Positions 32,673 through 47,800 of a stretch of DNA of 64,000 bases are shown here, piece after piece (the first letter of the stretch is position 1; the number at the start of each line of letters is the position of its first letter). The notes beneath the pieces are model-generated. The model saw nothing but the letters and a program-made list of their open reading frames with translations. It was not told where the DNA came from and did not search any database. The position numbers and the translations under genes were made by a program. The stretch is taken from positions 7,356,001 through 7,420,000 of the forward strand of contig NZ_WOXS01000002.1 of NCBI RefSeq assembly GCF_009852415.1, read 5' to 3'. This stretch comes from Streptomyces sp. Tu 3180 (GTDB lineage Bacteria; Actinomycetota; Actinomycetes; Streptomycetales; Streptomycetaceae).

Positions 32673-32804
32673 CCGGGCCCGCGCCCGCGCCACGCACCCG
32701 CCCCGTACGCACGGACCCCCGCACCGCCGAGGTGTGACCGCAGACCGCCCGAGACCGGTGCGGCGGGTCCGCGCGCCGCCCCACGCCCGAAGGACTTCAC
32801 CCCG

Positions 32805-35800
32805 ATGACGGACCTGCACGCCCAGCGCCCCGCCGCGCCCGCCTCCGCACCGGCCGGCACCCCCTTACCGGCCCGCACGGACCACGCCACCCGTCACGTC
32901 CCGCTCGGTGAGCTGTTCACCGGGTGGGTGACGCGCGACCCGCACGCCCCCGCGGTGACCGACGGCCGGCGCACCTGGTCGTACGGGGAACTCGCGCGAC
33001 GGGCCGGCCGTCTCGCCGCCCACCTCGTCGGCAGCGGCGCCGGGCCGGAGCGGACGGTGGCGCTGGTCCTGCCGCGCTCGATGGAACTGATCGCCGCCGA
33101 GCTGGCCGTGGCCCTGGCCGGTGCCGCCTTCCTCCCCGTGGACCCCGCCTACCCGGCCGAACGGCGCGCCCTGATGCTCGCCGACGCCGCACCGGCCGTC
33201 GTCCTGGACGACCCGGACCGGGTCCGCGCGCTGCTGGACGCCGAGGAGGGGGAGGCCGACCCGCCCGGGAGCCGGGTGCTCCCCGACCACGCCGCGTACG
33301 TCATCTTCACCTCCGGCTCCACCGGTACCCCCAAGGGCGTCACCGTCACCCACCGCGGCATCGGCGCCTTCGCCGCGGCCGCCGCCGAGCGGTACGCCGT
33401 CGGCCCGGGCGACCGCGTGCTGCAGTTCTCCTCACCCAGCTTCGACGCCTCCGTCCTGGAGCTGTGCGCATCCGTCCTGTCCGGCGCCCTGCTGGTCGTA
33501 CCGCCGGACGGGCCCTGGCTGGGCGACGAGCTGGCCGCCGTCCTGGACGAGCACCGCATCACCCACGCCCTCATACCCCCCGCCGCCCTCTCCACCCTGC
33601 CCGACCCGGCGGACAGCGGAGGCGCGCCGCACCTGCGCACCCTGATCGTCGGCGCCGAGGCGTGCCCGGCCGCGCTCGTCGACCGGTGGGCCCCCGGCCG
33701 CCGCATGATCAACTCCTACGGGCCGACCGAGGCCACCGTCGTCGCCACCTGGACCGGCCCGCTGACCCCCGGCACCGGCACACCGGCCATCGGCAGCCCG
33801 CTGCCCGGCACCGAGGCCCACGTCCTGGACGCGGCGCTGCGCCCGGTGCCGCCCGGCGCCGAGGGCGAGCTGTACGTGGGCGGCGACGGACTGGCCCGCG
33901 GCTACCTCGGCCGCCCGGGCCTGACCGCGACCCGGTTCGTCGCCCACCCCTTCGGGCCGCCCGGCACCCGCCTCTACCGCACCGGCGACCGGGTGCGCCG
34001 CAGGGCGGACGGCGAGCTGGAGTTCCTCGGCCGGGCCGACCGGCAGGTCAAGGTGCGCGGCTTCCGCATCGAGCCCGGCGAGATCGAAGCCGCGCTGACC
34101 CGCGAACCCGGCGTCCGCGAGGCCGTCGTCGTGGTCCGCGACGAGGAACCCGCCCGCGGCCGGCTCGTCGGCTACGTCACCCCCGCCGACCCGGCCCGCA
34201 GACCCGAGCCCGCCCGGCTGCGTGCCGCCCTCGCCGCCGCCCTGCCGGCCCACATGGTGCCCTCCGCCGTCGTCGTCCTGGACGCGCTGCCCCTCACCCC
34301 GCAGCACAAGGTCGACCTGCGGGCCCTGCCCGCTCCCGGCGGCACGCGGACCGAGGAGCGCGTCGAGCCGCGCACCGACGACGAGCGGGCCCTGGCCGCG
34401 ATCTGGGCCGACGTCCTCGGCGTCGGCACCGTCGGCGTCACCGACGACTTCTTCGACCTGGGCGGCGACTCGATCCTCGCCGCCCGCACCCTGACGCGGA
34501 TCCGGGAAGCCCTCGGCGTCCGGCTCTCCCTGCGCGACGTGTTCACCGCACGGACCGTGGCCGCGCTCGCCCCGCTGGCCGCGGACCCGTCCACCGCCGT
34601 GCCGCCGGACCCGATCCCCCCCGCCCCGCGCGGAGAGCCCGTCCCGCTCTCCGGCGCCCAGCGGCGCCTGTGGTTCCTCGACGACCTCACCGACGGCGCA
34701 GCCGAGTACAACACCGGTGTGGCGCTGCGGCTGCGCGGCCCGCTCGACGCGCAGGCCCTGCGACGCGCCCTGGACCGGCTCGCCGCCCGCCACGACTCCC
34801 TGCGCACCACCTTCGCCACCGTCGACGGCCAGGGCGTCCAGCTGGTCGCCCCCGAGGCGGTGCTGCCCCTGCGCACGGCCGGCGTCGAGCACCTGCCCGC
34901 CGGTCGGCGGGACGAGGCCGTCGAACGCCTGCTGACCGAGGAACTGCGCCGCCCCCACGATCTGACGGCCGGACCCCTGACCCGGGCGCTGCTCGTCCGC
35001 CGCGCACCCGGGGACCACGTCCTGCTGCTGGCCCAGCACCACATCGTCACCGACGGCTGGTCGGTCGGCGTCCTGACCCGGGACCTGGCGGCGCTCTACC
35101 ACGCGGAGGCCTGCGGCGAACCGGACGGCCTCCCCCTGCCGGGCGTGCAGTACCCGGACTTCGCCCTGTGGGAGCACGAACGGCTCACCGGCGACGCGGA
35201 CGCCGACGACCTCCGCTACTGGAAGCGCCACCTGGCCGGCCTGCAGCAGCTCGACCTGCCCACCGACCGGCCCCGGCCGGCGGTGCGCACCACCGCGGGC
35301 GCGGCACACCGCCACACCCTCCCGAAGCACCTGGTGGACCGGCTGCGGCAGCTGGCCCAGGGCCGCGGCGCGACCGTCTTCACGCTGTTCGCCGGGGCGG
35401 CGGCCGTGCTGTTCTCCCGCTACTCCGGGCAGCGGGACGTGGCGTTCGGGACCGTCACCAACGGGCGGGACCGCCGCGAACTGGAGGACGTGACGGGCTT
35501 CTTCGCCAACACCGTCGTGCTGCGCGGCGAGGTCGACGACGCCGTCACGGTCGACCGGTTCGTGGAGTCCATGCGCACGACCGTGCTGGACGCCTTCGCG
35601 CACGACGGCGTGCCGTTCGACCGGGTGGTCGAGGAACTGGCCCCGCCGAGGGACCCCAGCCGTACTCCGCTGGTGCAGGTGCTGGTGGTGCAGCAGACGG
35701 CGCCCGCCCGGCCGCCGCTGGCGGCCGGGGTGCGGATCGAGGAGCATCCGCTGCCCCGCCCGGCCGCCCGCTTCGACCTCGTGCTGGAGTTCGCCCCGCG

Positions 35801-38800
35801 CGGCGACGGCGACTGCGAGCTGACGGTCGAGTACAACACCGACCTGTTCGAGGCGGCGACCGCGGCCCGGATGAGCCGCCAGCTGCACCGCCTGCTGGAG
35901 GGCATGGCGGGCGGCCCGCACCGGACGCTGGCCGAGCTGCCGCTGCTGTCGGACGACGAGCGGCGCACGCTCCTCGACTCCTGGAACCCGCCCGCGACGG
36001 CGGGCGACCGCGCCGACGGCGCCACGCTCCCGGCGCTGTTCGAGGCGCAGGCGGCCCGCACCCCCGACCGGACCGCCGTGACCTGCGGCGGGGTCCGGCT
36101 GGACTACGCCGGGCTGAACCGGCGCGCCAACCGGCTCGCCCGGCTGCTGACGGCGCGCGGCGCGGGCCCGGAGTCCCTGGTGGCGCTGTGCCTGCCGCGC
36201 TCCGCCGACCTGCTGCCGGCGCTGTGGGCCGTCCTGAAGTCGGGCGCCGGGTACCTGCCCGTCGATCCCGGTTACCCGGCCGAGCGGATCCGCTTCATGC
36301 TCGCCGACGCGGCCCCCTCCCTCGTCGTCGCCACCCGTGAGACCGCCCACGCGCTCCCCGACGACTGCGAGCCGCTGTTCCTCGAGGACGCCGAGGACAC
36401 CGAGGACATCGGACCGTCCGACGCCGATCCGACCGACGCCGACCGGACCCGGCCGCTCGATCCGTCCCACCCCGCCTACGTCATCTACACCTCCGGCTCC
36501 ACCGGCCGCCCCAAGGGCGTGGTCGTCACCCACCGCAGCGTGGCCGCGCTGGCCGCCTGGGCCGGGGAGACGTTCGGCCCGCGCGGGCTGGCCCACGTCG
36601 TCGCGTCCACCTCGCTCAACTTCGACGTGTCCGTCTTCGAGCTGCTGTGCCCCCTGCTGGCCGGCGGCAGCGTCGAGGTGGTCGCCGACCTCCCCGCCCT
36701 CGCCGACGGCTCCGGCCCGCGCCGGGCCGGACTCCTCAGCGGCGTCCCGTCCGTCCTCTCCCGCGTGCTCGGCGGCGACGGCGCCGTCGAGGCGGACACC
36801 GTCGTCCTGGCCGGCGAGGCCCTGCCCGCCCGGACCGTGCGGGACATCAGGGACGCCATGCCCTCGGCCCAGGTGGCGAACCTCTACGGGCCGACCGAGG
36901 CCACCGTCTACGCCACCGCCTGGTTCGCCGACGGCACCGTCCCCGACCAGGCCCCGCCCATCGGCCGTCCCGTCGCCCGCACCCGCGCCTACGTGCTGGA
37001 CCGCCTGCTGCGCCCCCAGCCCCCGGGCGTCATCGGCGAGCTGTACCTCGGCGGCGGCGGACTGGCCCGCGGCTACCTGAACCGGCCCGGCCTGACCGCC
37101 GCGCGTTTCGTCGCCGACCCGTTCGGCGCCCCCGGCGACCGCATGTACCGCACGGGCGACCTGGTGCGCTGGAGCGCCGACGGCCGGCTCGAGTACCTCG
37201 GCCGCACCGACCAGCAGGTCAAGGTGCGCGGCTTCCGCATCGAACTGGGCGAGGTCGAGGAGGCCCTGCGCCGCTGCACGGGCGTCGCCGAGGCCGCCGC
37301 GACCGTCCGCGACGGCGACGGCCACCGCCGCCTGGCCGGATACGTCGTCCCCGCCCCCGGCGCCCACGTGGAACCGGAGGCGGTGCGCCGCGAACTCGGG
37401 CGCACCCTGCCCGACTACATGGTCCCCGCGGCCGTCGTGGTGCTGCCCGAGCTGCCGCTCAACCCCAACGGCAAACTGGACCGCGCCCGGCTCCCCGACC
37501 CCGCGCCCGCGGAAACCGCCGTACGCCACGTCGCGCCCCGCACGCCCACCGAACGGACCCTCGCCGCCGTCTGGGCCGAGGTCCTGCACCTGGAGCGGGT
37601 CGGAGCGGACGACAACTTCTTCGCGCTGGGGGGCGACTCCATCCTCAGCATCCAGGTCGTCGCCCGGGCGCGGCAGGCGGGCCTCACCATCACCTCCCGG
37701 GACGTCTACCGGCACCAGACGGTCGCCGCCCTGGCCCGCCGCGCCGACGAGGCGGGAAGCCGCCGGCCCGCCGCCGCGTCCGCGCCCGTCGAGGCGACCG
37801 GCCCCGCGCCGCTGACGCCCATCCAGCACTGGCTCTTCGGCAACGCCGCCGAGCGGGCCGGGCACTTCGGCCAGACGCTCTCGGTGGAACTGCGCGCCGG
37901 CGTCGACGCGACCGCGCTCGAGGACGCCCTCAACGACGTGATCGCCCACCACGACGCCCTGCGCTCCCGCTTCCTCACCGACGAGGAGGGCGTGCGGTGG
38001 CTGATCGACGGCCCGGCCGCCCGCTGCCGCCTCGCGCGCCACACCGGTCCGGACACCGACACCCCGCACCTCGGCCCCCACGACCTGCGCCACGGCCCGC
38101 TGCTGCGCGCCGTGCTGCACGACCGGGGCCCCGGACGGCCGCACGCCCTGCACCTGGCCGTCCACCACCTCGTCGTCGACGGGGTCTCCTGGCGCCTGCT
38201 GCTCGAGGACCTCGACCGCGCCTACCGCGCCCGCCGCGCCGGCCGGGACGGAGCGGCGGCCCTGCCCCCGAAGTCGTCCCCGCTGCGGCACTGGGCCGAG
38301 CGCCTCGCCGCGCACGCCGCCGCCGGCGGATTCGACGACGAGAAGGCGTACTGGGCGCGGGTGACCGAAGACGCCCGCGCCGCCCTGCCGACGGACCGGA
38401 CGGGCGCCAACACCTACGCCTCCCAGCGCTCGGTGACGGTGCGCCTCGGGCCCGAGGACACCCGAGCGCTGCTGCGCACCCTGCCCGAGACCTACCGCAC
38501 CCGGGCCAACGACGTCCTGCTCGCCGCCCTCGGCCGGGTGCTGTGCGGCTGGACGGGCCACGACCGGGTGCTGGTGGACGTCGAGGGACACGGCCGGGAG
38601 GAACTGTTCGACGACGTCGACACCAGCCGCACCGTCGGCTGGTTCACCACCCGCCACCCCGTCGCCCTCGCCGTCCCGCCCGGGGCGCACTGGGACGCCG
38701 TGCTCAAGCAGGTCAAGGAGCAACTGCGCGCGGTGCCCCGGCACGGCCTCGGCCACGGCGCCCTGACCCTGCCGGGCCGCGACGCCGCACCGCTCCCGGC

Positions 38801-41800
38801 GACCACCGCGCAGATCAGCTTCAACTACCTGGGCCGCTTCGGGCTCTCCGGGACCTCCGAAGGGCTGTACGGCGGGCCGCTCCGCCCGCTGGAACTGGAC
38901 GCCGACCCCTCGGCGCCGCGCCCGCACGCCCTGGAGGTCGTGGGGCTGCTGGACGGCGACGGCCTGGAGTTCACCTGGTTCTACTCGGACGGGCTGCACC
39001 GGCGGGAGACCGTCGAGGACCTCGCCGGGCGGTTCGCCGACGCGCTGGCCGGCCTCGCCCGCCACGCGGCCCGGCCCGGCGCCGCCGGACGCACCCCCTC
39101 GGACTTCCCGCTGGTCCGGCTCGACCAGACGCAGGTCGACCGGATCGCGGCCGGGGACCCCGCCGGCCTGGAGGACGTCCACCCCCTCACGCCCACCCAG
39201 GCCGGCATGCTCTTCCACCGGCTCTCGCAGGACGACCGCGGCGTGTACTTCCAGCAGCTGACGTTCGTCCTGGACGGCGTGGAGGACCCGGCCGTGCTGG
39301 CGGACGCCTGGCAGCGGGTCACGGACCGCACGCCGGTGCTGCGCGCCCGCGTGGTCTGGCAGGACGTGCCCGAGCCGCTCCTCGTGGTGCAGCGCCGGGC
39401 GGCCGTGCCGGTGGAGCTGACGGACTGGCGCGGCCTGTCCGACGCCGAGCGGGACCGGCGGCTGCGCGACCTGCTCGAGGGCGACCGCGCCCGCGGCGTC
39501 GACCTGACGCGCGCGCCGCTCCAGCGCCTGGTGCTGGCCCGTGTCCGTGACCGCGCGGTCCGCGTGGTGTGGTCCTTCGACCACCTGATCCTGGACGGCT
39601 GGAGCCTGTTCCAGGTCCTCTCCGACGTCTTCGCGTGCCACGCCGGCCTGGCGGGCGCCGCGGACGTCCCGCTGCCCGACCGCCGGCCCTTCCGCGACTA
39701 CGTCGCCTGGCTGCGGGGCCGCGCCGACCGGGACGAGGCCGAACGGCACTGGCGGACCCGCCTGGACGGCCTGGACGAGACCACCGCGCTGCCCTTCGAC
39801 CGCGAACCGCGCGAAAGCCACCGCGCGGAGTCCACGCGGGCCGTGCACGTCACGGTGCCCGAGGCCACCACCCGGGCCCTGGAGGGCCTGGCCAGGACGG
39901 CGGGCCTGACCGTGAACACCCTCGTGCAGGGCGCCTGGGCGCTGCTGCTGAGCCGCCAGGCGGGCCGTGACGAGGTGGTCTTCGGCACCACCGTCTCCGG
40001 CCGGCCGCCCGAGCTGCCCGGGGCCGACGCCATGAACGGCCTGTTCATCGCGACCCTGCCCACCCGCGTGCACGTGCCGCGGGAGGGAACGCTGCTCGCC
40101 TGGCTGGCCCGGCTCCAGCAGGAGCAGAGCGAGGACCGCCGCCACGACCACGTGCCGCTGCACCGGATGAAGGCGTTCACCGCGCTGCCCGAACGCGCCG
40201 CCCTGTTCGACAGCATCGTGGTGTTCGAGAACTACCCGGTCGACGACGACCTCGCCGCCGCGCACGGACTGCGGCTCAGCGGCCTGGACGGCATCGAGAC
40301 CACCAACTACCCGCTCGGCCTGGTCGCCTACCCCGGCACGGAGCTCGCCCTGCGCCTCGGCTACGACCCGGACCTCTTCGACGCCGCCACCGTCGAGCGG
40401 ATGGCCGAGTACCTCACCGTGCTGCTGGAGGGCTTCGCCGCCGCACCGCGCAGCGCGCCCGCCCGCCTGCCCCTGCTGACGGCCGCCCGGCGCGCACAGG
40501 TGCTCCACGCGTGGAACGACACCGCCACCGGTGCTCCCGCGGCGACCACCGCGGACCTGTTCGCCGCGCAGGTGGGGCGCACCCCCGACGCCGTCGCGCT
40601 GCTGGCCGGCGACGAACGGCTCACCTACCGCGAACTGGACGACCGGGCCGGGGCACTGGCCGGCCGGCTGGCCGCGCTCGGGGTCCGCCCGGAGGTACCC
40701 GTCGGCGTCCTGATGGACCGCTCGGCCGGCCTCGTCGTCACCCAGGTCGCCCTCGCCCGCCTCGGCGGCGTGTACGTCCCGCTCGACGGCAGGGCGCCGC
40801 GCGAGCGGCTGCGCACGATGCTCGAAGAAGCCGGCGCCGGTCTGCTGCTCACGGACGGCGCCTGGGAGGAGACCGCCGCCGCCCTGCTGCCGGACGGCGT
40901 GGTGCTGCGGCCGGACGGCGACACCGCCGGCGCCCCCGCGTCCGGCACGACGCCCGCGGTGGACCCGGACCACGTCCAGTACCTCATGTTCACGTCCGGC
41001 TCCACCGGCACCCCCAAGGGCGTGGCGGTGCGGCAGCGGGACGTCGCGGCGCTCGCCCTCGACCGCGCCTTCGCCGCCCACGACCGGGTCCTCGTGCACT
41101 CCCCGCACGCCTTCGACGCCTCCACCTACGAGCTGTGGGTGCCGCTGCTGCGCGGCGGCACGGCCGTGCTCGCCCCGCCGGGGGACCTCGAGGCCGCCAC
41201 CGTGCGCCGCGCGATCACCGGACAGGGGGTGAGCTGCCTGTTCCTGACGGTGGGCCTGTTCCGCCTCCTCGCCCAGGAGGACCCCGCCTGCCTGCGCGGC
41301 GCACGCGAGGTGTGGACCGGCGGCGAGGCCGTGCCCGGCTCCGCCGTGCGGCGCGTGCTGGACGCCTGCCCGGACCTCACCGTCGTCGACGTCTACGGCC
41401 CGACCGAGACCACCACCTTCGCCACCCGGCGGGTCTTCCGCGCCGGTGACGCGCTGCCCGCGGCCCTGCCCATCGGCCGCCCCCTGGACGACACCCGCGC
41501 CTACGTCCTGGACGGCGCGCTCCAGCCGCAGCCCCCGGGCGTCCCCGGGGAGCTGTACCTCGCGGGCGCCGGACTGGCCCGCGGCTACGCCGGGCGCCCC
41601 GGCGCGACGGCGGCCCGCTACCTGGCCGACCCGTTCGGCCCGCCCGGCGGACGGATGTACCGCACCGGCGACATCGTGCGCTGGAGCGCCGACGGCGAAC
41701 TGCACTTCGTGGGACGCGCCGACGACCAGATCAAGATCCGCGGCTTCCGCGTCGAACCCGCCGAGATCGAGGCCCGGCTCACCGCGCACCCGGCGGTCGC

Positions 41801-44800
41801 CGAGGCGGTGGTGTCGGTGTCGCGGCACGCCGGGCGCAAGCTCCTGGTCGCCCACCTGGTGCCCGCTCCCGGCGCGGCCGTGCCGCCGGCGGCCGGGCTG
41901 CGCGAGAGCCTGTCCGGCGAACTGCCCGACTACATGGTCCCGGCCGCGTTCGTCACCGTGCCGGAGCTGCCGCTGACCGCGAACGGCAAGGTCGACCGGC
42001 GGCGCCTGCCCGACCCCGATCCGTCGGCGGCGGGCGACGCCGCCTACCGCGCGCCGCGCACCGACGCCGAGCGGGTGCTCGCCGGCATCTGGGCCGAACT
42101 CCTCGGCGTGGAACGGGTCGGCGCCGACGACAACTTCTTCATGCTGGGCGGCGACTCCATCGTCAGCATCCAGGTCGTCTCCCGCGCCCGCACCGCGGGG
42201 CTCGCGCTGACCCCGAGGGACCTGTTCCGGCACCCCGTGCTCGCCGCCCTGGCCACCGCCGCGACCGGCGCCGCCCGCACGGTGGCGGACACCGGCCCGG
42301 TGACCGGCGAGGTCGGGCTCACCCCGATCCAGCGCTGGTTCCTCGACGCCGAGCCGCCGCGCCCGGAGTACTTCAACCAGTCCGTGGTCGCCGAGACGGA
42401 CGGGGACGTGGACACCGACGCGCTGGACGCCGCCCTGACCGCGCTGTGGGCCCACCACGACGCCCTGCGCGCCCGCTTCACCCGCACCGCGGACGGGACC
42501 TGGCGCCAGGAGTACGCCGCCCCGGACACGGAGGCCCCCCGGCTGCTGCGGGTGCACGACCTGGACGGTCTCGACGCGCGGGCCGCCGAGGAGGCCGAGG
42601 CCCGCCTCTCGCGGGAGGCGCACACCGGATTCCGGCTGGACACCGGCCCGCTGATCGCCGCCCGGCTGTTCACCGGCGGGGACCGGGCCCCGCGCCTGCT
42701 GCTGACCGCCCACCACCTGATCGTCGACGGCGTCTCCTGGCGCGTCCTGCTGGAGGACCTCGAGACCGCCTACCGGCAGGCCCGGGCCGGCGGGCGCACA
42801 CGGCTGCCGCAGCGCACGACGTCCGTGCGGGAGTGGGTGCGGCGGCTCACCCGGCGTGCCGGCGAGGGTGACCTCGCCGCGCAGCGCGCCCACTGGGAGG
42901 CCGTGTCGCGGCACTGCGCCGACCCGCTGCCGGTGGACCTCGACGGCGGCAACACCGTCGCCGACCTGCGCGCGGTGACCGTGCGCCTCGACCGACGGCG
43001 GACCGACGACCTCCTGCGCAGGGTCCCCGGCGTCTACCGCACCCGCGTCGACGACGTCCTGCTGACCGCCCTCGGCCGCGTGCTGGCCGACTGGACCGGC
43101 CGCCGCACCGTCGCCGTGGGACTGGAGGGGCACGGCCGCGAGGACCACCTCTTCGACGACCTCGACCTGTCCCGCACGGTCGGCTGGTTCACCAGCCTCT
43201 TCCCCGTGGCCCTCGAACTGCCCGAGGGGGACTGGGGCGCCGCCCTGAAGTCGGTGAAGGAACAGCTGCGGGCCGTACCCGACCGGGGCGTCGGCCACGG
43301 CGTCCTGCGCCACCTGGCGGGCGACGAGCGGCTCGCCGCCGCGCCGCTGCCCGGCATCAGCTTCAACTACCTGGGCCGGTTCGACTGGTCGGCCGGCGAC
43401 GGCGCGCTGGTCCGGGCGGTCCCCGGCGGCCTGGACGGCGCCGAGGACCCCGGGGCGCCGCGCCCGCACCTGCTGGACGTGGTGGCCCGCGTCGAGGACG
43501 ACGAGCTGGAGATCACCTGGCACTACAGCGGCGGACGCCACCGCGAGGAGACGGTCGCCTCCCTCGCCGGGGGCATGCTGCGGTCGCTGGAGGAGATCGT
43601 CGCGCACTGCGCCGCCCCGGACGCTGGCGGCCGCACGCCCTCGGACTTCCCGCTGGCCCGCCTCGACCAGGCCGCCGTCGACCGGGTCGTGGGGGACGGA
43701 CGCGCGGTCGAGGACGTGTACCCGCTGACGCCGATGCAGGCGGGCATGCTGTTCCACAGCCTCATGGACCCCCAGGGGCGCACCTACGTGAACCAGGTGC
43801 AGGTGGTGCTGCACGGCGTCACCGACCCGCACGCGCTCGCCGAGGCGTGGCAGCGCACGGCGGACGCGAACCCGATCCTGCGCACCCGCCTGGTGTGGCA
43901 GGAGACGGCCGAACCCCTCCAGGTGGTGGAGCGGCGGGCCGTCGTGCCCGTCACCCACCACGACTGGTCCGGACGGCCCGCCGAGGAGTGCGCGCGGGAC
44001 ATGGGGGCGCTGCTGGAGGCCGACCGGCAGACCGGGATCGACCTGGGCGCGGCCCCGCTCACGCGGCTCGCGCTGATCCGCCTGGCCCCGGACCGGGTGC
44101 GCATGGTGTGGACGTTCCACCACGTCCTGCTCGACGGCTGGAGCGCCGCCCAGGTGTTCGACGAGGTGTGCGAGCGGTACGCGGCCCTGACCTCCGGACG
44201 CCGCCCGCAGGTGCCCGACCGGGCGCCCTTCGCCGACTACCTGCGGTGGCTGGCCGCCCGGGACACCGGCCGGGCGGAGCGCCACTGGCGCGAGACCCTC
44301 GCCGGTTTCGCCGTCCCCACCGAACTGCCGCGCGACCGCCGGCCCGCGGAGGCCCACCGCACGTCCTCGTCGGGGACGGTCCGGGTGGCCCTCGGGCGGG
44401 AGGTGTCGGCGCGGCTGAAGGAGACCGCACAGCGGGCCGGGCTGACCGTCAACACGGTCCTCCAGGGCGCCTGGGGGCTGCTGCTGCACCACTACGGCGG
44501 CGGCGCGGACGTCGTCTTCGGCACGACCGTGTCCGGCCGCCCGGCCGACCTGCCCGGCGTCGAGTCCATGGTGGGCCTGTTCATCAACACCCTGCCCACC
44601 CGGCTGCGGATCGACGGCGAGCGCCCCCTGCTGGAGTGGCTGCGCGAGGTGCAGTCCGCCCAGTCGGAGGCCCGGCGCCACGACTTCGTCTCCCTCGCCC
44701 AGCTGCAGACCTGGAGCGAGGTGCCCGGCGGCACCAGCCTGTTCGACAGCATCGTCGTCTTCGAGAACTACCCGTTCGACGAGGGCGCCCTGGCCCGGCA

Positions 44801-47800
44801 CGGGATCACCGTCGAGCAGGAACGCGACCTGGAGCCGACCAACTACCCGCTCAGCGTGGTCGTCGCCCCCGGCGACGACGTGACGGTGTCCCTGGACTAC
44901 GACCCGGCGGCCTTCGACGCCGCCACCGTCGAAGGACTCGGCGCGGGCCTGCGCGCCCTGCTGACGCGGATCGCGGCCGACCCCGGCCGCCGCCTGGCCG
45001 ACCTCCCGGCGCTCGGCCCGGACGACGGACGCCGCCTGCTGGACCGCCTCGCGGGACCGGTGACGAGTCCGCCGCGCCGCACCCTCCCGGACGCCTTCGC
45101 GGCCCAGGCCGCCCGCACCCCCGGCGCCCCGGCCGTGACCGCCGGCGCCGAGCGCCTCACGTACCGGCAGCTCGACGAGCGCGCCAACCGGCTGGCCCGC
45201 CTCCTGATCGAGGCCGGGGCCGGACCGGAGCGGTTCGTCGCGCTGGCCCTGCCCCGCACCGCCGACCTGATCGTGGCGCTCCTCGCGGTCCTCAAGAGCG
45301 GCGCCGCCTACCTCCCGGTCGACCCCGGCCACCCGGCGGAGCGCATCGCGTTCCTCTTCGAGGACGTCCGTCCCGACGCGGTGATCACCTGTGCGGAGAC
45401 CTCCGCGCGGCTGCCGGACGGCCCGTACGCGCGGATCGCCCTGGACGACCCGGCCTGCGCCGCGCGGCTGGCCGCCGCGTCCGCCGCCGCTGTCGGCGAC
45501 GGCGAGCGGCGCGGCGGGCTGCTGCCGGGCCACCCCGCCTACGTCATCCACACCTCCGGCTCCACCGGCCGGCCCAAGGGCGTCGTCGTCCCGCACGCCT
45601 CGGTGGTGGCGCTGGCCGACTGGGCCGCCGCCGAGTTCACCGGCCGCGGGCTCTCCCACGTGGTGGCCTCCACCTCGCTCAACTTCGACGTGTCGGTGTT
45701 CGAGATCCTCACGCCGCTGCTGGCGGGCGGCCACGTCGAGGTCGTCCGCGACCTGCTGGCCCTGGCCGAGCGGCCCGGACCGTGGCGGGCGGGACTGCTC
45801 AGCGCCGTCCCCTCCGCCCTCACCCGCCTGCTCGCCGAGGACACCGTGCGCGTCACGGCCGACACCGTCGTCCTGGCCGGCGAGGCGCTGCCCGCCCGCG
45901 CCGTCCGCCAGGTGCGCGAGACGGTCCCCGGCTGCCGGGTCATGAACATCTACGGACCCACCGAGGCCACCGTCTACGCCACCGCCTTCACCTGCGACCC
46001 GGCGGAACCCGACCGGGTCCCGCCCATCGGCCGGCCCGTCGGCGGCGCCCGCGCCTACGTCCTGGACGCCCGCCTGCGCCCCGTGCCCGTCGGGGCGCCC
46101 GGCGAGCTGTACCTCGCCGGGACCGGCGTGGCCCGCGGCTACCTGAACCGGCCCGGCCTGACCGCGTCCCGCTTCCTCGCCGACCCCTACGGCCCGCCCG
46201 GCGGCCGCATGTACCGCACCGGCGACCTGGTCCGCTGGACGGCCGGCGGCGACCTGCTGTACCTCGGCCGGACCGACGACCAGGTGAAGGTGCGCGGCTT
46301 CCGCATCGAGCTCGGCGAGGTGGAGGCCGCCCTGGCCCGGCACCCGCGGGTGGCCGCGGCCGCCGCCCGGGTCGTGGAACACGACGGCCACAAGCGCCTC
46401 GTGGGCTACGCCGTGCCCCGCGCCGGCGACGCCCCGGCACCGGCCGACCTGCGCGCCTTCCTCGCCCGGACGCTGCCCGACCACCTGGTCCCGGCGGTCG
46501 TGGTGGAGCTGGAGCGGCTGCCGCTGGGCGCCACCGGCAAGCTGGACCGGCGGGCCCTGCCCGAACCGGTGTGGTCCGCGGCCGCCGCCGCGGAGGGCGG
46601 CCGGCCGCCGCGGACCGCCACCGAGCGGACGCTCGCCGCGATCTGGTCCGAGGTGCTGGGCGTGCCCGACGTGGGCGCGACGGACAACTACTTCGCGCTC
46701 GGCGGCGACTCCGTCCTCGGCATCCAGATCGTCTCCGCCGCACGCCGGGCCGGACTCGCGCTGACGCCCCGGCACCTCTTCCGGCACCAGACGGTCGCCG
46801 AACTGGCCGCGGCGGCCGAGGAGGTCCCGGCCGCGCCGACGGCCGCGGCCGAACAGGGCCCGGTGGCCGGGGACGTCCCGCTGACCCCCGTACAGCACTG
46901 GCTGTTCGACACCCTCACCGGCGATCCGGCCCGCCTCACCCAGGCGGTCTCCTTCGAGCTGGCGTCCGACACCGACGAGGCGCTGCTGCGCGCCGCCCTC
47001 GCGGCGGTGCTGGAGCGGCACGACGCGCTGCGCATGCGCTGCGAACCGGCCGGCGGCGGACGGTGGCGCCAGTACGGCACCCCGCCCGGCGCCGCGCCGC
47101 ACCTCGAGGTGCACGACGCGTCCGAGGCGCCGGACGCGGTGGCCGCCCGCCTGTGCTCCGGATTCGACCTGGCACGGGGGCCGCTGCTCAAGGCCGCGCT
47201 GTGCCGCCCGGACGACCACCGGCCGCCCGTCCTGCTGCTGGCCGCCCACCACCTGGTCGTCGACGCGGTGTCCTGGCGGGTGGTCCTGGAGGACCTCGAC
47301 GCGGCCTACCGGGCCCTGCGCACCGGCACCGTCCCGGACCTGGGCCCGAAGACGACCTCCTTCCGCACCTGGGCCCGGCGCCTGGCCGCGCACACCGCCG
47401 ACGGCGGCTTCGACGACGAGATCGCGCACTGGAGCGGCCTGCGTCCCACCGCCCTGCCGACCGACCTCACCGGCGGCAACACCGCCGCCGACGAGGAGAC
47501 GGTGACGGTGGGCCTCGACGACGAGGACACCCGCCGGCTCCTGAAGGACGTCCCCGACGCCTACCGCACCCGCGTCAACGACGTCCTGCTGTGCGCCCTC
47601 GGCCGGGTCCTGGCCCGCTGGACGGGACAGGACCGGGTGGTGGTCGCGCTGGAGGGCCACGGCCGCGAGGACCTCTTCGACGACGTCGACCTCGCCCGCA
47701 CCGTCGGCTGGTTCACCACCATGTTCCCCGTGGGCCTCGACGTGCCCCGCGACGCCGGCCTCGGCGCCGCGCTGAAGACGGTCAAGGAGAACCTGCGGGC

